Shown here: positions 9,643 through 20,500 of the stretch, piece after piece
Layout of the letters: each line of letters opens with the position of its first letter
How positions within the stretch are numbered: the first letter of the stretch is position 1
Made by a program: the position numbers and the translations under genes
Assembly: GCA_030248215.1 (NCBI GenBank)
Contig: JASANG010003989.1
Location: forward strand, 1-64,000
Length of the DNA stretch: 64,000 nt
From: Enoplolaimus lenunculus
Lineage: Eukaryota; Nematoda; Enoplea; Enoplida; Thoracostomopsidae
Direction of reading: 5' to 3'
The notes under the pieces: model-generated
Told to the model about the DNA's origin: nothing
The model's input: the letters and a program-made list of their open reading frames with translations, nothing else
The model's database searches: none

Positions 9643-11974
9643 CTAGGTAAATAACACTAACAACTAGTGAAGAACCTAAAACACTGGATTTGCTGAAGGA
9701 TGATTCCCAAAAAGCGGTTGTATTGGTCTCTACCAGAGAGCATGCAAACTATTGAGCTCTAGTAAATTACTGGTTATAATTCAACGGGATAATTTCAGGT
9801 TTCACTACAGGACACATCAAGTATATTCGTTGTTTATTAACGTGGAAACCGCTCTCTTTATTCCCTCCGTACTTTAGCCTGCTGCGCACTATCGACAACA
9901 CCTTATTTATAGTGTATACTTTATTTTTTGTATTGATTTAATTAATTTTTGTTTTTTTTCAAAAAATATCTTTTTAACTAAAATAATGAGAAAATCCAGA
10001 ATAATGAAGATATTAATATAAGCCGCTTCAGCTTAACACTTAAAAAGGAAATTTCCAAAAAAATGGTTCATTCGGTTTAAGTAATTGTCCACGCATTTAG
10101 TTTGGCCCAAACTATTTTGATAATTTGAATAATTGAAGAGTTCCCCAATATTTATAAAGGTAGTGTGGCATGGGCACGTCTTAATTTCCAATCTGGCAGG
10201 CTGCTATCCCCTTAACCCCCTCAATTTTACAGGGACCATAAGCGGGCTGTTGGAATGCCGCTCTCAAGAGTGCGATAACATTAATTGTAGCAAATAACTT
10301 GTGTAACGGCGACAAATCGCCGCAGAAAGATGTAAGACGTTTGTTTTTCTCACACATTCCATCCGGAAAGTATTTTGCTTACTTGTCAGAAGGTCTGCTG
10401 ATTTACTCGATTTAGTAACACTTGTTTGATTGATTATTTCGGCATTTTTGCCGATTGTGTTCACTGTAGCGGTGATGGAGCTGAATTAGAAGCAGAAATA
10501 ATTTCTGTTGCCTCTACTGAGGCCTAATTTGACTCACGCTGTTTTTAATGATTTATCTTACTCCTTTGATACTAAAATCATCGCTGTATGTATTATATAT
10601 TTTCAATTTGTTGTTTTTGCTGAATCCGTCATTTCAGCTTTGTAACGGTATACTTTTGAACTAAACTGTCGAAGAAATTTCATGTAGCAATAAAACAACA
10701 AATCCTGTTAGCAATTTTTAACCGATCTGAAAGCCACAAGTTTGTGGCCAGTAAAGCTGGCAGACGCCATTATTAGACAACTGAAATTTTTGTACTGTGT
10801 ACCCAATGCTTTATCAAGTATGATAAAAAGTTAAAATATATGTACTGTGTAAAATAGTCCTGTCATACCCTTAGTATCATTTTCGCACCGCATTCAGCAT
10901 CCGTTATCGTCTTCGCGTTAAAACAGTTTTCCTCGTTCGGTTCAATTTTTTGTGAAATACCAACCCTGCTGCTACCAACGGCTAAGTATTATATTTAGTT
11001 TTGTGTAACACAATATATATAACTTCAAAAAATATGTAGCAAAGAACCATAGGTACCCGTTCTATTGTACCTTTATACGAGTTTTAAGCCTAGAAGCAGT
11101 TGTAACCTTTAATATATTCTCACAAGACACAATTTTCTAAGCCCAAAATATATATCAATTGTAGGGCATATATTGAAGTTCGAAAAACAATTTTGAACCC
11201 AATCTAGTGATAGTAAACAGTGTGTATAGGAATACAAGGTAAGTAGAACAATTTTATTTGTTGCATTTAACCTTAAGGTATGAGGAATTTCGGCTGTTCT
11301 TGAACCACCTGCAATCGTATTGTTGTCAACAGGACAGGAACACCCAAGCAAACCCATGTATCTTAGGTCAGAATTCTTTCCACGATTGATGATTTACCTG
11401 AATTATAATTTATAATTATATAATTGGTCGAAATTATTGGTCACGCTAGAAAAATAGCACCGTTTTGCTGGTTTTAAAATAAAATGCAAAAACTTGCATT
11501 TCAAAAGTTATATCGCCCTCTGAAATAAAATCCTTGTTACGTATCTGACAGCAGATGTATTTCTTGATTTGTTTTGAACATGTATCCGTTTGATTTTATC
11601 TTAACAGTTCTCGAACTGCTCGATAAGGGTAATATTTAGCAGAGGCATCAGCAGAAAATTATGTTTGGGGGCACCGAGTAATTTTGGGGCGCCCCTAAAA
11701 TTCCACCTTAAGATTGTTTACTTTTAGACCGAGTCAATGTATGGGGACACCAGCCAAAATTGGGGGGGCATGGCCCCCCAATACCCCCCGTGGAACGCCC
11801 GCAATATTTAGCAAAAAAAGGAATGGGGAAAATATCTCAAAGAAGAGATATCAGTGTGTTTCTAGGTAACAATGGTCAAAAACAATAAATGAAGATTTTT
11901 ATTAATAGACGCTATCTCCTTGTCAGACAACGTAGACACGATATAGTCTAACACCGCTGTGTTCGTTGTCCATC
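9583..11974 (-). CDS. Partial multi-exon gene, product unrecognised (locus entry)
   Basis: Several short exons on the minus strand carry good acceptors and donors: 11974-11862, 11519-11461, 11308-11272, 10480-10383, 9729-9683 and 9642-9583. The best-supported join is 11308-11272 to 10480-10383: the first exon ends in phase 2 and the next supplies one base, giving HTLSSITATVN. The product is rich in Asn, Ser and Thr with possible NxT sites, which would suit a secreted or extracellular region. The order of the other pieces is not proven. Neither the start nor the stop of the gene was found. No domain is recognised; an adhesion-receptor or mucin-like stalk is one guess. Confidence 0.4.
9683..9729 (-). 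CDS. Candidate short exon
   Basis: Acceptor CTCTGGTAG, then a phase that fits the upstream 10480-10383 exon: A joins AG to make a Lys codon before TNTTAFWESSFSKSS. The frame can also run on to a stop about 80 bases later. The donor chosen here is weak. Confidence 0.25.
10383..10480 (-). CDS. Internal exon, Ser/Thr/Asn-rich
   Basis: Strong acceptor CTTCTAATTCAG and strong donor ACAA/GTAAGC bracket 98 bases open in one useful frame (32 full codons). The peptide starts SITATVNTIGKNAEIINQTS. One base at the start completes a codon split with exon 11308-11272, giving a matched phase. It is the best single exon of this locus. Confidence 0.55.
11272..11308 (-). CDS. Internal 37-bp exon
   Basis: Acceptor ACGATTGCAG and donor TTAAG/GTTAAATG. 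With a two-base start and two-base end it reads GSRTAEIPHTL and joins in phase to the 10480-10383 exon. Very short, so support comes mainly from the phase match. Confidence 0.4.
11461..11519 (-). CDS. Candidate exon
   Basis: Good acceptor GGATTTTATTTCAG. Open frame GDITFEMQVFAFYFKTSKT, with a possible donor ACG/GTGCTA. Its phase does not match the next exon downstream, so either the donor is wrong or another exon lies between. Confidence 0.25.
11640..11805. repeat. GGGGC-rich palindromic element, copy 1
   Basis: Inverted GGGGCACC/GGGGGGCATGGCC ends around CTTAAGATTGTTTACTTTTAG and GACCGAGTCAATGTATGGG. Related copies are at 46655-46800 and 58515-58675. Confidence 0.6.
11862..11974 (-). CDS. 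Candidate exon
   Basis: Acceptor CAATAAAATCAG, then a frame open for 36 codons to a stop at 11862-11864. It starts WTTNTAVLDYIVSTLSDKE. The peptide has a helix-like pattern. The donor was not settled. Confidence 0.3.
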
Positions 11975-12239
11975 CTGATTTTATTGTTTTTGTTTTTTGT
12001 GGCACTGGCGAATCCAAAAGGCACCAAGGCTATGCCCGCAACAGGTATTAAAACGAATTTTGTATAAAGATTTAGTGCTATAACACTGCGTGTTTTGCTG
12101 TTGTTTCGTTTCGCTCGCGAGATTTTTATCACTATTATATATCAAACGGTTATCTCGCCAACTAAATATTATTGTCCTCCACTGTGTATGGGTGTTTCAA
12201 GTTACAATCAAACATACGTACCATGTTTTTAATTTACAG

Positions 12240-12356
12240 CAAAATACACAAAATAATTGTCAGGATTCAGATCGCGTTAACACTTTTATGTCTGATATTG
12301 ATTCGTTAGCTAGGACACCTTTCAGCTTACACACGTCACCCAGGCTTAGGTTTTAA
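12240..12356 (+). CDS. Possible terminal exon, product unrecognised
   Basis: Acceptor TTTTTAATTTACAG ends at 12239. The frame then runs 38 codons to TAA. The peptide begins QNTQNNCQDSDRVNTF and ends Arg-rich (SPRLRF). Hydrophilic, with no recognised domain. No upstream plus-strand exon was identified, so it could also be chance. Confidence 0.35.
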   Translation, partial: QNTQNNCQDSDRVNTFMSDIDSLARTPFSLHTSPRLRF

Positions 12357-12671
12357 CTGGATTTGTCTGCACAGTGTCTGATCCGGTGGTGTATAAAAAA
12401 TGACCTCCCAAAAATGACCCCCGAACACATTTTCAAAGGGGTCCGATTTTTATAGTATTGCTGTGTCAAAAAAAATGACGTCCATAAACAAAGACCCCCA
12501 TGATCATTTCTACTCAGAGAAGCATGAAAAAGCAACTGTTAAAAAACAACGGTTAGTTTTGGACTGCACTGTGCCCAATTTATTATCCGTTGTAAAAATC
12601 AATTCCCGCTGGCGAATATTCTTAAGCACAGTAAAAGCTTAATTTAGATGACTAAAATAAGCAAACCCTCA

Positions 12672-13040
12672 ATGGCGGATCCACGGGGCGGCGTGACCCC
12701 CCCAACAGCAGCTCGACAAAAATTATATAGTGTCTATTGCTGTTCTACGCTGTTTATTTCTCTGTTTTATACACAACAGTATAAGCACGCTTAAAATTTT
12801 CTTGGCCCTGGAGTCATTTATGCGCTACAATTAGGGATAATAGACATTTATGGAGACTAAACAAGGGTTTAAGGGCTCTACCCGCTTACGGATTCTTATC
12901 AGGGATACGGATTCCTATTAATTGGAACTCAAATAGGGGACCCCCTCTTATTTGGGTCACTACAGTATGGGTCAAAAATAACTTTATTACCTCTGAAATT
13001 TTGGCCCCCCATTTTGAGATCCTGGATCCGCCACTGCATA
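12672..13040. repeat. GGCGGATCCA element interrupted by a CTGTAGTGACC element
   Basis: Ends ATGGCGGATCCACGGGGCGG and CCTGGATCCGCCACTGCAT are inverted. The left part (ACAGCAGCTCGACAAAAAT) and right part (CCTCTGAAATTTTGGCCCCC) match the uninterrupted copy at 13977-14135. Between them lies part of a second element family (about 12790-12967). Confidence 0.7.
12790..12967. repeat. CTGTAGTGACC element, right half, nested
   Basis: Shares CCTGGAGTCATTTATGCGC, CCGCTTACGGATTCTTAT and the right end CCTCTTATTTGGGTCACTAC with the full copy at 5788-6232. It lies inside the GGCGGATCCA element and is therefore younger. Confidence 0.65.
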
Positions 13041-13449
13041 CCCTTCTAATTCTTTCCTCCAGAGAAACCATCTTAGGGAAATTTTCTCTCCGGAATAAAT
13101 TGTCCTACGACACATACCAATAATTGCTTTGAAGCAACGTATACGAACATCAAAGATGCTAATATTATAGAGTTTCAAATGCACTAAAGACCTTCATGTC
13201 TTTATATCCTTAAAAAGTATTTGTCGGAACGGGGTTCGATTTTTGAAGTTTTTACGTCGGGCTCCTTATGACCTCTCCTGACCAGTCGATATCTAAATTT
13301 GAATTTTTGTAGAAGTAAATGTTTTGAGCAGGAAAACTTCACATGAGCATATCCGCCGCAATATAAACATCAAGTACACCAACCGTGTTGAAACACTGTT
13401 GGTAAACGTCACTGCCGGACCAGACAGGGGTCGGGACTCCCCCTCAAAT

Positions 13450-13600
13450 TCGCGAGCGAAGCGAGTGAAAAACCAAACGCATTTTAAAACTTCAGCGGTT
13501 TTAGTTTCAACCGGTTAGGATGGGCACCCCTTTAGGGTTGGGGCCCACCAAACAGGGGCATGGGGGTGGCTTGTCCTGAATAATTTCGAGAGGGGAATGA
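13450..13600. repeat. GCGAGCGAAGCGAG element
   Basis: Starts CGCGAGCGAAGCGAGTGAAA, then AACCAAACGCATTTTAAAAC, TTTCAACCGGTTAGGATGGG and a G-rich end. A closely similar copy is at 56790-56935. Shorter pieces are at 31555-31650, 48585-48640 and 62180-62320. Confidence 0.6.
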
Positions 13601-13976
13601 TGCAGGAATTGTCTTAGGACGATATATCCGAGGGCAGGAATCGTCGTCAGGGCGAGACATGGTCCTGTCACACAGTCTCTTGTACACTTTTCGTCTTCAG
13701 TTTTCGAAATTTGAAAGATGTTAGCATAAACTTAGGCTTACACTTAATTTTAGAGGTCGGTACAAGTGCATGTAATCCAATATGGTCCAAAACATCACTT
13801 TCAGCTTCACTTCAGTATGCAAATTATAAAATTAATAGCATAATAATTCTCACGACATTTCAATTATTTATTCGAATGTGAAACACAACGTAATTCTCAT
13901 GGACACTGGCAGGTTAGCATAACACAGTGCTGCTGCACTTTCTAAGCTCACAAGCAATCTTTATATACGTAAACAA

Positions 13977-14135
13977 TAGCGGATCTATGGGGGGCTACCC
14001 CTGCCGTGCCCCCCCAACAGCATCTCGACAAAAATTATATACTTAGCAATTTTGTGACAATAGTTCGTGGTTTGTGTGTGGGTCAAAAGTAAGTTTATTA
14101 CCTGTGAAATTTTGCCCCCCCATTTTGAGATAAAG
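13977..14135. repeat. GGCGGATCCA element, uninterrupted copy
   Basis: TAGCGGATCTATGGGGGGC, then CCCCCAACAGCATCTCGAC, then GGGTCAAAAGTAAGTTTATT and GCCCCCCCATTTTGAGAT. It serves as the reference for the nested copy at 12672-13040. Confidence 0.65.
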
Positions 14136-14244
14136 TAAAAAAATGTTTTCAGGAACACAAAATTTGCAACTCCAGCAATATATTTAAAATTTTATTCATT
14201 GGGCTTGATTTGAATACTCAAATCAAAAGTTGATCATTACATTT

Positions 14245-14412
14245 CGACGCCCGACAACTTGTAATCCGAAAATACATCGATTCGACAATTCGTAGCCCAT
14301 CATTACGGTTAGGTTTATGCTTACGCTTAGGATTACGGCAAGGATTACGTTTAGATTTATTCAAAGGCATAATAGGATACTGTTGGGCGACAAGTTGTCG
14401 GGCGACGAATTG
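14245..14412. repeat. Small GACAACTTG foldback with TTAGGC-like core
   Basis: The left arm has CGCCCGACAACTTGTAATCCG and CGACAATTCGTAGCCCAT. The right arm has GGGCGACAAGTTGTCGGGCG. The core is GGTTAGGTTTATGCTTACGC and similar hexamers. It shares its arms with the large foldback at 59530-60430 and its core with the TTAGGC family. Confidence 0.55.
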
Positions 14413-14644
14413 GCGTAGATTCCAAATTCAATATTATTAAGAAGCGCTCATGCTAGCTGTATTTATGCTATTTTGGATTAAGCGGAAGCAAGATTTAGTT
14501 TACTTGTTAGATGTTGTTTATAAATCTGTGCGGCATGGCTGTACACAAGCTACTTTCAATATTTTAAATTTTTTATCCAAGTCAAAATTGCATTAGCGTG
14601 CTTTCAAATTGATGGTGCATCATAAATGCTAGAGGAAATCATAG

Positions 14645-14820
14645 CTTTATACATTTATTCCTAAGCTTAAGCCTAAACTTAAGCGTAAGAATAAGCTTAT
14701 ACCTAAGTCTAAGCTTAAGCCAAAGCATAAACCTAAGCAAAAAATAGTCTTAAGCTTAAGCTTACTCTTTTGCTGTCCGGCAAAAAAACGTTCCGCCCTT
14801 GATCTTTGCATGTGCGACAG
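14645..14820. repeat. TTAGGC-core element, right part
   Basis: CCTAAGCTTAAGCCTAAACT core, AAAAAATAGTCTTAAGCTTA arm and the end ACGTTCCGCCCTTGATCTTT. The left terminal repeat is decayed. Confidence 0.65.
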
Positions 14821-15198
14821 GGTGCAACTAACATATCTTCGCGTGATTCAAAATGTATCAGCGCGCGTTGCGTTTTTCCTCGACTTCTCCCATTTTCACG
14901 ATGTAGTTGCCACTTGCAACATCATTAATATATGCTGTGCAAAAATAATCGAACCGATTGGCACTGCCGATTACTGCAACAGCTCAATTACAACAATTGG
15001 TTAATGTAACCCCATAACCAAGGAGGTTAGGCAAAAACATAACGCTTGTTCGGTGCAATCTTATCTACTCAGAATGTGCCCAGTTGTACACTCTTCTGTG
15101 AATAATTTATCTAGTCTTGGTATTAATAGGTATTCGGAATGACATAACACCACCGTTCCGGTATAAATTAGTAATGTTACATTGTTTTGTGAAAAATA

Positions 15199-15223
15199 TT
15201 TTATTTTATTTTTATTATTATTA

Positions 15224-15254
<31 letters not shown>

Positions 15255-15256
15255 AA
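15199..15256. repeat. ATT microsatellite
   Basis: Run of TTTATT and TTATTA trinucleotides, about 58 bp. The overlapping minus-strand frame rich in Asn is a by-product. Confidence 0.9.
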
Positions 15257-15591
15257 ACACGATACATAATGCTATAACGTTTACTTTATTTCAGCTATAA
15301 TTGCAAACTTCTCATAAAGTGAGCTGTCATTTGAAACCGCAAAAGTGCTCAACTCAGCGCCCGGATTTGTAGCAATGTTTAGAATAAGGTTGCGTCTTAT
15401 TGATTTTGCTCAAATGAAATCGCAAAATTAGACCAACCGTGCTAATATTGCACTAGTCCCGGCCTGATGATAGCAGCTATTTACTAAACAAACTTGATCT
15501 TTATTGTTACACTGTCAAAATTGTGTTGTTGAATATTAAATTAAATTTACATTTTTTTAATGCTGCATACTCAAATAAATGCAAAAATGAG

Positions 15592-15786
15592 CCAATGTTA
15601 CTTTAAAGGTTCGTACAGTTTTACCGACCAACTGTAATAGAGTAAGCTTGAAGCTCGGACGAACTTTGGCTTGGGCTTAGGTTCAAGAACAGGTTTAGTT
15701 ATAAGCTTGTTCATATACTTAGACTTTGGCTTTAGGCTTAGGAATATGCTCATGCTACTGCTACGCTCTTCAAAGTAACATTGACC
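15592..15786. repeat. TTAGGC-core element, TTACTTTAA subtype
   Basis: Left end GCCAATGTTACTTTAAAGG, right end CTTCAAAGTAACATTGACC. Core of GGCTTGGGCTTAGG. The ends are inverted repeats of about 20 bp. Confidence 0.7.
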
Positions 15787-16071
15787 AAAAAATTAATAAT
15801 AATATTATATGGCAACGGTCAGAAAGTTGACGATTTTCCAAAAGATGTCGGTGATTATGCTTTGTAAATGAATGGTTGATTTTGAAGAATGTGAAATTGC
15901 AGTTGGGATATGAAAGAGAAGAAACATTCAAAAGCACTGCTCAGTTGAGGAAAATGAAAATGTTTGTCAATAAAATATAATAATGTGCCTGTGCAACTTG
16001 AACTATTTAATTTTTGACACCGAGTGCTCGTGATTATACTGTAAATATTACTTTTGCTTTAATGTCATGCA

Positions 16072-16252
16072 GAATGTTACTTTGAAGGGCTTGGCAGTAA
16101 TATAAACATATTCCTAAGCCGAAAAACTTCTATCTAAGCATAATCCTAAGCCTAAAGCTTCGGTAAACAGAAAACAATCGTTTAAAGCTTAAATTTTTCT
16201 GATTGACTCGGGCAAAAAACGGTACGACCATAAAAGAACATAAGCCGAAGTC
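16072..16252. repeat. TTAGGC-core element, diverged
   Basis: AATGTTACTTTGAAGGGC at the left and ATAAAAGAACATAAGCCG at the right, with ATTCCTAAGCCG and TAATCCTAAGCCTAAAGC between. Confidence 0.6.
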
Positions 16253-16534
16253 GTTATGTATGCATTTTTGCTATTAAAGATTGTAAAAGAAATCGAGACA
16301 TAAATCTACGATTATGTGCTTTGCCAATACAAAACTGTTCATTCGGGTTTGTTGTATTTAAAGAAATTTGCACCAATCAACGGTGAAAACGATTGCTCAA
16401 AAGTACCGATGATTGCCACTTCGTTAAACTAGTCAAAATTCTTGAAGCCGAAGTTCTGTAAAAGACATAAACGATTTGCCACTAAGGCTTGTAAGTCAGA
16501 TCTATAACAAAAATGCCAATTCGAACACAACTTT

Positions 16535-16708
16535 ATTTGGTCCTGGAATCATTTATGCGTTACAATTATAGATAATTGACATTTATGGACTCTAATTAGG
16601 GTTTAGGGACTCTATCCGCTTACGGACTCTTATTAGGGATACGGACTCCTATTGATGGGACTGAAAATGGAGACCGCCTCTTATTACCCCTTATTCGGAT
16701 GACTACAG
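16535..16708. repeat. CTGTAGTGACC element, right half
   Basis: GGTCCTGGAATCATTTATGC, GGACTCTATCCGCTTACGG, and the right end CTTATTCGGATGACTACAG followed by TA. Confidence 0.65.
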
Positions 16709-16849
16709 TACACTTCACCGCCATTCATTCTTTGAGTAAAATAATATCCTAGTCGAAAACTTCCGACTTAAGTCAAAGCTACAAGACTTAGCAAAATCTA
16801 AAGTTGAAATCTGATTAAGGTACTGTCTGTGCATCTCAGACATTGGTTG

Positions 16850-17375
16850 GGTTTCTGAACCCCTATTGTGTTTATTCAAAAAGCTAAGTATTTACTTAAG
16901 CCGATTACTTAGTAATTACTTTAGCACAACTTAAGTACTGTAGCGACCCGAATATGAGGGACGGGACTGATATTTATTTGGCCTCTCCAGAGGGAGCCCC
17001 CGTTATTATTTACGGACTGTTATTTATTATTTAACCCGCCCTCCAACGCCCTTTGTTTCTCATATATAGCCTCTTGTATTAAAAACTTGAGCGATAATCC
17101 ATGGTTCTACTTAGGAATGCACTTTCAAAACTTAAGTATGCTTTAAAGTTCCGAACTCAACTTTATTTGATCCTGCAGTCATTTATGCACCACAATTAGG
17201 GATAATGGGCATTTATTTATGGACTCTAATTAGGGTTTAAGGCCTCTATCCGCTTACGCACTTTTGTTAGGGATACGGACTCCTATTGATTGGGACTTAA
17301 AATGGGGACACACACTTATTGCCACCCTCTTATTTGGGTCACCACAGTTAATACTTAAGTAAGATTTTGGAAACC
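16850..17375. repeat. ACTTAAG element interrupted by a CTGTAGTGACC element
   Basis: Left part AGTATTTACTTAAGCCGATT to CACAACTTAAGTA, right part TTAATACTTAAGTAAGATTTTG. Between them is a 410-bp CTGTAGTGACC element (16938-17347). A related ACTTAAG element lies at 58130-58445. The insertion order is clear from the rejoining of the arms. Confidence 0.65.
16938..17347. repeat. CTGTAGTGACC element, nested, near full length
   Basis: Ends CTGTAGCGACCCGAATATGA and TCTTATTTGGGTCACCACAG. It shares CCTCTCCAGAGGGAGCCCCC and the inner half with the copy at 5788-6232. Flanked by GTA and TTA, so the TA duplication is nearly kept. Confidence 0.75.
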
Positions 17376-17465
17376 TATCCAATATAGCACATAATCGAAA
17401 AAATACCATGCGAACAACACTACTGGTAAGCATTGCATGCTTCATCAACAACAATTTTGTCAATT

Positions 17466-17594
17466 TCACTCAACGCTGGGGTGATCGGAATTTTGAAGTT
17501 CTGGCCGTTTCATAAGTAAGTGGCGAAGATCGCATTCTGCAACCTGCCAGCCGTCAAGAAAGCTAAAGGCATCGCCGTGGGTTGGAGAATTTGC
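17466..17594 (-). CDS. Long helical gene, terminal exon
   Basis: Acceptor TACATAATTTGCAG. 42 codons from ANSPTHGDAFSFLDGWQV to QNSDHPSVE, then TGA. It starts in phase 0 and the previous exon found ends in phase 1. A tiny candidate bridging exon at 18163-18150 has the right phases but is too short to trust. Confidence 0.55.
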   Translation of the reverse strand, partial: ANSPTHGDAFSFLDGWQVAECDLRHLLMKRPELQNSDHPSVE

Positions 17595-20500
17595 CTGCAA
17601 ATTATGTAGATTAATGACAGATTGCAAAAAACATATTATGCATTTTTAACAGATGTAAGTGCAATTCTTATTAAACTGTACTACTGTTTGGATACAGGTT
17701 ATAAAGGCAGCTGAAATCGCAGCTTTGCAAAACAGACAACTTTTGTGGTTTCCCATTGAATGTTTGTTACCACCCTCGGGTAGTGACTTTTAGGGTAGCG
17801 ACTCCATATTTCGATTGCGGTAATCTTCAAAGGAATGTGTTTAGCATGGTTTAAGCTAAGTCGAAGCCGAAGCAAAAATATGGTCTAAAATCTAAGCCTA
17901 ATCATTTGCAGTCCCACCACAGAAAGAGACACCCCTAAAGGTAACATGGGCCGATATTTTGATATTTATAACACAACTGGCTTAATGACACAAGCATATT
18001 TCCATTTCTTATTTCCATTTTTTATCAATGAAATGTAGTGATAAGGTCAATCATGAAATTCACTTGCCAAATATTCCTTTGATCCGCGTTGCCAAACATC
18101 GTTAGATATTAAACCGGAGTTCGTATAAGGTACATTCATTAGGGTATACAACGCGTTTTGATGCTGCAGCAAAAAGTTTCTGATTGTTGTGGCGTGTGCA
18201 AGCAAATCTGAGACAGTTATAATATTACTTTTCTGGGAATGGTTTACAAATGTGTCTCGTTTATTGCGGCGTGTAACATTTTTGTTGCAGCGTGAGCTCG
18301 CTCCAGGCCCGCAGCCAGCTCACCTTGCTAGGGGGACGGGCGTAAAGTTCTTCAGGAGGGGCATACAAGGGGTTTCGGTTGCTTACAAGAAAAATTGAAA
18401 GCTCTCTAGGTGGCCCTAAATTTTTCCAAGTGGGAAGCGAGCCCCGACGCCCCCTTTCGCTACGGGCCCTAGCTGGCCCTTGGTTAGTAAGTGTCTTTGT
18501 CATGGCAAACACGGCCCATGTTACTTTAAGGGGCGTCCAAGTTTCTGGTGGGTTTATAAAACAGTAGTTTTAAATTCAGATTAAATGTTTTTGCTTAGGC
18601 GTAGGCTTAGGCTTAGGGTTAGGCTCAGCAACACATTTTTGCAACACTTAGGCTTAGGCTTAGGAATACGCTTAATCTACTGTTACGCCCCTTAAAGTAA
18701 CATTGGCCGCAAACACAGTAGACACATTTCTATGATGATAGATATGAAATGATTGTTCGAAAATCTCCTATTAAACTATTATCCTAAAACTACGATTGCA
18801 ACAGAACAGTTTTCCAATAGGGTCAAATTAGTAGTTTGCCTTTCGTCAATTATCGATACCACAGTGCAGATTTGCAACATATCGGGTGATGGAGTAAAAC
18901 CATTAAGCAATATTTTTACTCCGTATACATTTACATCGGCCCATGTAAAGATCAGGGGTGGAACGTTTATATGTGGGTCTAGAAATAAGTAAACTTAAGA
19001 TTTAGACTAATTTTTTGCAAGCTTAGGCTTAGGCTTAGGAATATGCTCATTCTTACGCTTAGGCTTAGGCTTAGGCTTAATACTGTTCCGCCCCTGTTCT
19101 TTACATTGGCCCTTTATTACATCAATGAGAATTTGCTTCGGCCTTCCGGTACTGAGGGTGGGAGGGCGCATCTACATCCCATCTGTCGGTATATGTGCAC
19201 GGTAAGTGTGTAAACAATAGATTGGAATACACGTGCACATATACCGCAATGCTTAATTGTTGCAGTCAATCACATAGTAAAGTGGTAGCATGTTTGACTA
19301 GTGTGCAAGAGTCCCGAGATTCGATTCACGGCGTGGTCCTTAACATTAAGCAAAATTCCGAGCAGGGGAAGTGCAGACTGTGCAGTTAGAACACCCCCTT
19401 GCACATACACCTGTATGCATTCATAAACAGTCAGCACTGGTGTTCAGCTGTAATTTAAATATCAGATATTTAGGAACACTACCTTCTGGTTTGCATAACT
19501 CCACAATCTCTTCGTATGCGTTGTCAGAACCTGCCATGTCAAGTTGTTCTAATTCATTTGCTGACCAAAGGATACAACTGTTGTGTCTGGTTAAATAAAA
19601 CAAATATTTCATACAAATGCAACAAATTGTAAGGATTTCAACCATACGTCATAATTTCAAACCTCCAGAAATTACATTGACGGCCTATACTATGCATTAA
19701 ACAACAAGAGAGGATGAGGCATAGTTCAACAGGAGCATGCAACTGGGTACATTTTGTGTAGAAAAGAATATACTCGGCACACGTTGAGTTTTTTGCCGCC
19801 TACACCCTTATTTATAGATGGGTGCAACTTGTCGCTACCTTGGCACTGTATGTATGCTACATCAGGAATGTCCCGCTTATAGTTATATTTGTAAGTATTG
19901 CATGTGATAACGACCCCCGAAAAATAAGAGGGATCGGTCAAAAACGCAACGTCCGCTGGTGCATTTTGTACCACGCAAATTTCGGTAGTTGGACATAATG
20001 AAAGAACCATACGCTTTATTCGTTTCAACGAGTAGCCATGCGATATTTTAATTTTGGGTTTCAACAGTCAGTGTTGTTCCGCTGTCTCGCTACCTCTTGT
20101 GTGCCAACTGCTTAGCCGGTTTCGATGAATACGTTCTCCTACTGTCTCAACCGTCCCAGGTGTCCCTAAATCGGATCACCCACCGTACCATTCAGCAAAG
20201 TTTTAGCACGCAAAACGAATGATTCTGATTTCCTCATTCACTTTGTTGTTTTTACTGGACAGTGTGAAATGACTCTCGTGTAATATTGATTTAAATTTTG
20301 ATGACGGACTGCAGTAGATTTGAAGGTCGCTTCGTTGTTGGGTCTTTTTTAAGTTATTCCTAAATATTAATAGCGAGAAACATACCTGGGTATAACGACA
20401 AATCGCTTTGTATCGTGCATCACTTTGCTGAATTCTGAAAAATTTAATTTGTATAAATCACAAAATAAAGTGTACAAAAAGGAATGTTTATCGTCAGGCC

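Noticed and set aside
18150-18163. 14-bp bridging exon for the long helical gene
   Set aside because: Phases would fit, but such a short match with a weak donor can arise by chance. Mentioned only as a possibility.
18979-19080. TTAGGC repeats as an interstitial telomere
   Set aside because: Short, broken into inverted blocks, and always inside an element with defined ends; not a telomere remnant.
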